From Streptomyces sp. NBC_00289 (GTDB lineage Bacteria > Actinomycetota > Actinomycetes > Streptomycetales > Streptomycetaceae): a stretch of 64,000 nt of DNA. Of the stretch, positions 60,893-64,000 are shown piece after piece (the stretch's first letter is position 1; every line of letters starts with the position of its first letter). The stretch lies in the NCBI RefSeq assembly GCF_041435115.1, contig NZ_CP108046.1, forward strand, positions 5,890,001 to 5,954,000. Direction: 5' to 3'. Both the position numbers and the translations under genes were made by a program. The notes under the pieces are model-generated. The model ran no database searches and was not told the origin of the DNA. It worked only from the letters and a program-made list of their open reading frames with translations.

Positions 60893-61600
60893 ATGGGAGT
60901 GCGGCTCATGGTGGTCGACGACCACCGGCTGCTGGCCGAGGCGCTGGCCTCGGCGTTGAAACTGCGCGGGCACCGGGTGCTCGCCGCCGCGGCGCCGGCC
61001 GCGGGTGCGGCGGAACTGGTGATCAGCCGGTCACCGGAGGTGTGCCTGCTGGGGACGGCGACACCGGCCGAACCGGGCATGTTCGACCCGGTGGTGCGGA
61101 TCAAGCGGGAACGGCCGCAGGTCGCGGTCCTGGTCCTGGGCCCGGTGCCGAACCCGCGGGGCATCGCGGCGGCCTTCGCCGCGGGAGCCTCCGGCTACGT
61201 ACGGCACGACGAGCGCATCGAGGGGGTCGAGCGCGCGATCATGAAGGCCCGGGCGGGTGAGGCGGCCGTGGCTCCGCAGTTGCTCCAGGGCGCCTTCAGT
61301 GAACTGCTCAACCCGGTGGCCCAGCCCGACGACGAGGGACAGCGCCTGCTGCAGATGCTCACCCCCCGCGAGGTGGAGGTCCTGGTCCGGGTCGCCGACG
61401 GCGAGGACACCCGGCTGATCGCGGCCGGTATGGGCATCGCCCCGTCGACCGCCCGCACCCACGTCCAGCGGGTCCTGATGAAGCTGGGCGTGGGCTCTCG
61501 TCTGGAGGCGGCGGCGCTGGCCGCGCGGACGGGTCTGCTGGACCGGGCGGGCCCGGTGCCGCACGCTCCACCGGAGGCGGGCGTGCTGCCGGAGCCGTAG
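60893..61600 (+). CDS. LuxR/NarL-type response regulator with atypical receiver
   Basis: A 235-residue protein: receiver domain starting RLMVVDDHRLLAEALASAL, then SPEVCLLGTATPAEPG where the phosphoacceptor Asp should be. It reads Gly, so phosphorylation there is not possible. The C-terminal HTH LTPREVEVLVRVADGEDTRLIAAGMGIAPSTARTHVQRVLMKLGVGSR is a normal LuxR type. The ATG at 60893 has GGGGGAACTGGGGGG upstream. Activity likely depends on abundance, ligand or protein contact. No histidine kinase gene neighbours it. Confidence 0.87.
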   Translation: MGVRLMVVDDHRLLAEALASALKLRGHRVLAAAAPAAGAAELVISRSPEVCLLGTATPAEPGMFDPVVRIKRERPQVAVLVLGPVPNPRGIAAAFAAGASGYVRHDERIEGVERAIMKARAGEAAVAPQLLQGAFSELLNPVAQPDDEGQRLLQMLTPREVEVLVRVADGEDTRLIAAGMGIAPSTARTHVQRVLMKLGVGSRLEAAALAARTGLLDRAGPVPHAPPEAGVLPEP

Positions 61601-61626
61601 GGGGAGTGGCGGCGGCCCGCTCACGG

Positions 61627-61647
61627 CGGCCCGCTCGCGGCGGGCCG
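61627..61647. terminator. Hairpin between converging genes
   Basis: CGGCCCGC and GCGGGCCG form a perfect 8-bp stem with TCGCG loop, placed between the response regulator stop (61600) and the convergent small membrane protein (61706), so it could end both transcripts. Confidence 0.55.
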
Positions 61648-61705
61648 TCGGGTCGCGTACGTCGCCGACCGCGCGGGCGGCATCGACCGCGCGGGTGTCC
61701 CGCCG

Positions 61706-62044
61706 TCAGCCGGCCGGCTTGTCGCCCGGGGGAGCGGCGTCCGGCGCCGGGATCTCCGGGACGGGCGCCGCCGTGGGCCGCAGCTTCAGCCAGGCCAGGA
61801 AGAACAGGCCCAGGAGCAGCATGCCGAGGCCGGTCCACAGGTTGATGTTGACGCCCTCCGACTTGTCGAGTGAGGCGTCGGAGGGGGAGATCCCGGCGAT
61901 CGTCACGATGACGCCGTAGATCACGAACAGTCCGCCGATGATCAGGCGGATGTCGAACAGGCGGGCCGCGGTCGTCGACCGGCTCTCCAGGTCGGAGACC
62001 TCCCGCTGGACGTCCTTCTCGGACCATCCGGAATATTCAGACAT
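61706..62044 (-). CDS. Small two-helix membrane protein next to the symporter
   Basis: A 112-residue protein: a charged N-terminus (SEYSGWSEKDVQREVSDLESRS), two hydrophobic helices (LFDIRLIIGGLFVIYGVIVTIAGI and LWTGLGMLLLGLFFLAWL), and a Pro/Ala tail. ATG at 62044. It lies 29 bases downstream of the symporter on the same strand, suggesting cotranscription and perhaps a small partner subunit of the transporter. No family assigned. Confidence 0.72.
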   Translation of the reverse strand: MSEYSGWSEKDVQREVSDLESRSTTAARLFDIRLIIGGLFVIYGVIVTIAGISPSDASLDKSEGVNINLWTGLGMLLLGLFFLAWLKLRPTAAPVPEIPAPDAAPPGDKPAG

Positions 62045-62073
62045 GTCTCTCCATCTTCCCCGTCGGAACGCCG

Positions 62074-63765
62074 TCAGAACGAGAACGGGATGTAGCAGGC
62101 GGCCGCCAGGATCACCGCGCCCCAGCCCAGCAGGGCCGGCCGGCGGTACCAGGCGTCGTCCCCGGCGGCGGGCGGCTCGGCCATGCCGGGTGAGGTGGTG
62201 CCGTACACCAGGCCCTCGAGCTCCTCCGCCGGCTTGGGCGCGGTGAACAGCGACACGACGACCATGACCACCGCACCGGCCACGAACCCGGCGATCGCGG
62301 AGACGAAGTTGGCGCCCTGGTCGGTGGGGATGCCGATGACGTCCTGCTTGTAGAGGACGAAGTAGTTGACCATCGCGGCGGTGGTGCCGGCCAGCAGTCC
62401 CCAGAAGCCGGACTTCTTCGACGCGCGCTTCCAGAACATGCCGACGATGAAGACGACGAACATCGGCACGTTGAAGAAGGAGAACAGCGTCTGCAGGTAG
62501 CTCATGATGTTCGAGAACGAGGACGCCAGGAACGCCGTGCCGATCGAGGCCATGACGCCGACGATGGTGATGAGCCGCCCGAAGCGCACGTAGTACGCGT
62601 CCTCGCGGCCCCGCACCACGTACTTCGCCCAGATGTCGGTGGTGAACACGGTGTTGAAGGAGGAGATGTTGGCCGCCATGCCCGCCATGAACGCGGCGAG
62701 CAGCCCGGTCACCGCGATGCCGAGCACACCGTTGGGCAGCAGCTGCGCCATGAGGTACGGGATGGCGTCGTTGTACTGGAGGTCCGAACCGGACGTACCG
62801 ATCTTCGGCACGAGGACGGCGGCGACCAGGCCCGGGATCATCACCAGGAACACGATGAAGATCTTCGGGTACGCGGCGATCAGCGGGGTGCGCTGGGCCG
62901 CGGACAGGTTCTTCGCGGACAGGGCGCGCTGCACCTCGGCGAAGTTGGTCGTCCAGTAGCCGAAGGACAGCACGAAGCCGAGCCCCAGGACGATGGTCAG
63001 CCAGTTCGCGCCGAGCGGGTTGGCGCTGCCGATGCCGGTGCCGCCCCACGCGGTGACGAAGTTGTCGCCGTGGGTCTTGGTGAGGGCGTCGCTCAGGCCG
63101 TCCCAGCCGCCGACCCTCTTCAGGCTGAGCACGACCAGCGGGATCAGCGCGGCGAGGATGACGAAGAACTGCAGCACCTCGTTGTAGATCGCCGAGGACA
63201 GGCCGCCGAGGGTGATGTACGCGAGGACGAAGAAGCCGGCCACCACGATGGCCACCCACTGCGGCCAGCCCAGCAGTGCCTCGACCACGATCGCGAGGGC
63301 GTACAGGTTCACGCCCGCGATCAGGATGGCGGCGAAGGCGAACAGGACCGAGCTCAGCAGGTGCGCCCCCTTGTCGAAGCGCAGCAGCAGCATCTCCGGG
63401 ACGGAGCGGACCTTGGAGCCGTAGTAGAAGGGCATCATCACCAGGCCGAGGAAGACCATGGCGGGGATGGCGCCGATCCAGTACCAGTGCACGGTGTAGG
63501 CGCCGTACTGGGCACTGTTGGCGGCCATCCCGAGGATCTCGGTGGCGGCCAGGTTGGCCGAGATGAAGGCCAGGCCGGTGATCCAGGCGGGCAGGGAGCG
63601 CCCGGAGAGGAAGAAGTCGAGGCTGGTCTTCACGGAGCGGCGGGCGGCGAAGCCGATGCCCAGGACGACGACGAAGTAGATGCCGAGGATCGTGTAGTCG
63701 AGCCCGTTGGTGGGGAGCCGGAGCTCGGCTGCCAGTGAGGTGGCCGGATGGGTGGGGGTTGGCAT
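62074..63765 (-). CDS. Sodium:solute symporter (SSS/SGLT family)
   Basis: A 563-residue polytopic protein with about 13-14 helices. SSF hallmarks are FISANLAATEILGMAANSAQYG and the FRERFG-like part, with SGLT-type residues in NFAEVQRALSAKNLSAAQRTPLIA. Na-driven uptake of a sugar or organic solute is expected. Its neighbour is galT, so galactose or a related sugar is a reasonable guess. ATG with AAGGTGAG ahead. Divergent from the gal operon, sharing its control region. Confidence 0.9.
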   Translation of the reverse strand: MPTPTHPATSLAAELRLPTNGLDYTILGIYFVVVLGIGFAARRSVKTSLDFFLSGRSLPAWITGLAFISANLAATEILGMAANSAQYGAYTVHWYWIGAIPAMVFLGLVMMPFYYGSKVRSVPEMLLLRFDKGAHLLSSVLFAFAAILIAGVNLYALAIVVEALLGWPQWVAIVVAGFFVLAYITLGGLSSAIYNEVLQFFVILAALIPLVVLSLKRVGGWDGLSDALTKTHGDNFVTAWGGTGIGSANPLGANWLTIVLGLGFVLSFGYWTTNFAEVQRALSAKNLSAAQRTPLIAAYPKIFIVFLVMIPGLVAAVLVPKIGTSGSDLQYNDAIPYLMAQLLPNGVLGIAVTGLLAAFMAGMAANISSFNTVFTTDIWAKYVVRGREDAYYVRFGRLITIVGVMASIGTAFLASSFSNIMSYLQTLFSFFNVPMFVVFIVGMFWKRASKKSGFWGLLAGTTAAMVNYFVLYKQDVIGIPTDQGANFVSAIAGFVAGAVVMVVVSLFTAPKPAEELEGLVYGTTSPGMAEPPAAGDDAWYRRPALLGWGAVILAAACYIPFSF

Positions 63766-63947
63766 GCAGCGCTCACCTTGCTTGGTGTTCTTTGTTTGAT
63801 TGTGATGGTGACGAACGTGGGGAATTCTGCTTTGATGTGTTCGGTTCTGTTTAAAGCTTGATCACTGCTCGATGGTTGCTCGATCACTGCTCGACCGGTC
63901 CCCGGATCGATGCCTGGATCGGTGTACGTACGGATGGAGAGCCCGGC
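63766..63947. promoter_or_regulatory. Divergent symporter/galT control region with direct repeats
   Basis: AT-richer than its surroundings. GATCACTGCTCGA occurs twice in direct orientation, at 63860-63872 and 63882-63894, 22 bases apart, two helical turns. This suits cooperative binding of a regulator ahead of galT. TTGTTTGATTGTGATGGTG near 63796 may belong to the promoter. S. lividans gal promoters are known to be galactose-inducible and glucose-repressed; the same control is inferred only by location. Confidence 0.5.
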
Positions 63948-64000
63948 GTGAAGAAGACCTCGACCCGGCTGGCCGACGGTCGTGAGCTCATCTACTACGA
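63948..64000 (+). CDS. galT: Galactose-1-phosphate uridylyltransferase GalT, N-terminal part
   Basis: Only the first 17 codons are in the window: KKTSTRLADGRELIYY after GTG at 63948, with ATGGAGAGCC as ribosome-binding site. This matches the usual N-terminus of actinobacterial GalT (K-L-A-D-G-R-E-L-I-Y), first gene of galTEK. The gene continues past base 64000. Confidence 0.75.
   Translation, partial: MKKTSTRLADGRELIYY

Overview
The window is high-GC actinobacterial DNA, almost certainly Streptomyces: GTG/TTG starts, tightly packed genes, an SsgA-family sporulation protein, resuscitation-promoting factor and a protein O-mannosyltransferase. It has three parts.

(1) Chromosomal left arm, 1-12.8 kb. 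The tail of an unidentified natural-product locus (SnoaL-like, carrier protein, SDR) is followed by a serine beta-lactamase-fold hydrolase, an Ohr/OhrR organic peroxide pair, a cbiMNQO-type Co/Ni ECF transporter under a near-perfect nickel (Nur) box, an SsgE-like protein, two tandem MecA_N-type penicillin-binding proteins and a secreted FG-GAP protein.

(2) An integrated actinomycete integrative and conjugative element (AICE), about 33.8 kb, between 12.9 and 46.75 kb. Both ends carry the 3' end of the mannosyltransferase gene pmt, sharing a 16-bp core. Crossover in that core displaced the native pmt tail (now stranded at 12.83-12.91 kb) and gave pmt a replacement C-terminus from the element. 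The backbone, on the minus strand, is integrase, excisionase, a DUF3631 ATPase, a small protein, a primase-polymerase (RepPP-type replication), TraB/FtsK translocase, SpdB-like and other transfer proteins, a DUF2637 membrane protein and a DUF6284 protein. An XRE regulator with a Nudix (Pif-like) gene follows on the plus strand, and a tandem-HTH GntR regulator with an HD-domain gene sits at the right end. A 36-bp perfect palindrome beside traB is a candidate clt transfer locus.

Between the Nudix and HD genes lies about 20 kb of cargo framed by insertion sequences (IS6, IS256, a nested IS701/IS5/ISL3 stack, IS5, IS630). The cargo holds a large LuxR-family (LAL) regulator, a class I terpene synthase and an apparent ispH-ispG-GGPP synthase-dxs operon. 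The element therefore carries a small terpenoid pathway: MEP-pathway bottleneck enzymes, a C20 prenyl donor synthase and a cyclase. The terpene synthase and the middle of the LAL gene are clearly AT-richer than the surrounding DNA, so the cargo looks mosaic.

(3) Chromosomal right arm, 46.7-64 kb: pmt, rsmI, a zinc-ribbon protein, tatD, rpfB, ksgA, ispE, an ABC-F ATPase, two paralogous PQQ-type beta-propeller lipid-anchored or membrane-tethered proteins, a receiver/LuxR regulator lacking the phosphoacceptor Asp, a sodium:solute symporter and the first codons of galT.

No tRNA, rRNA or CRISPR array was seen. Family names come from motif recognition by eye. No database search was run.
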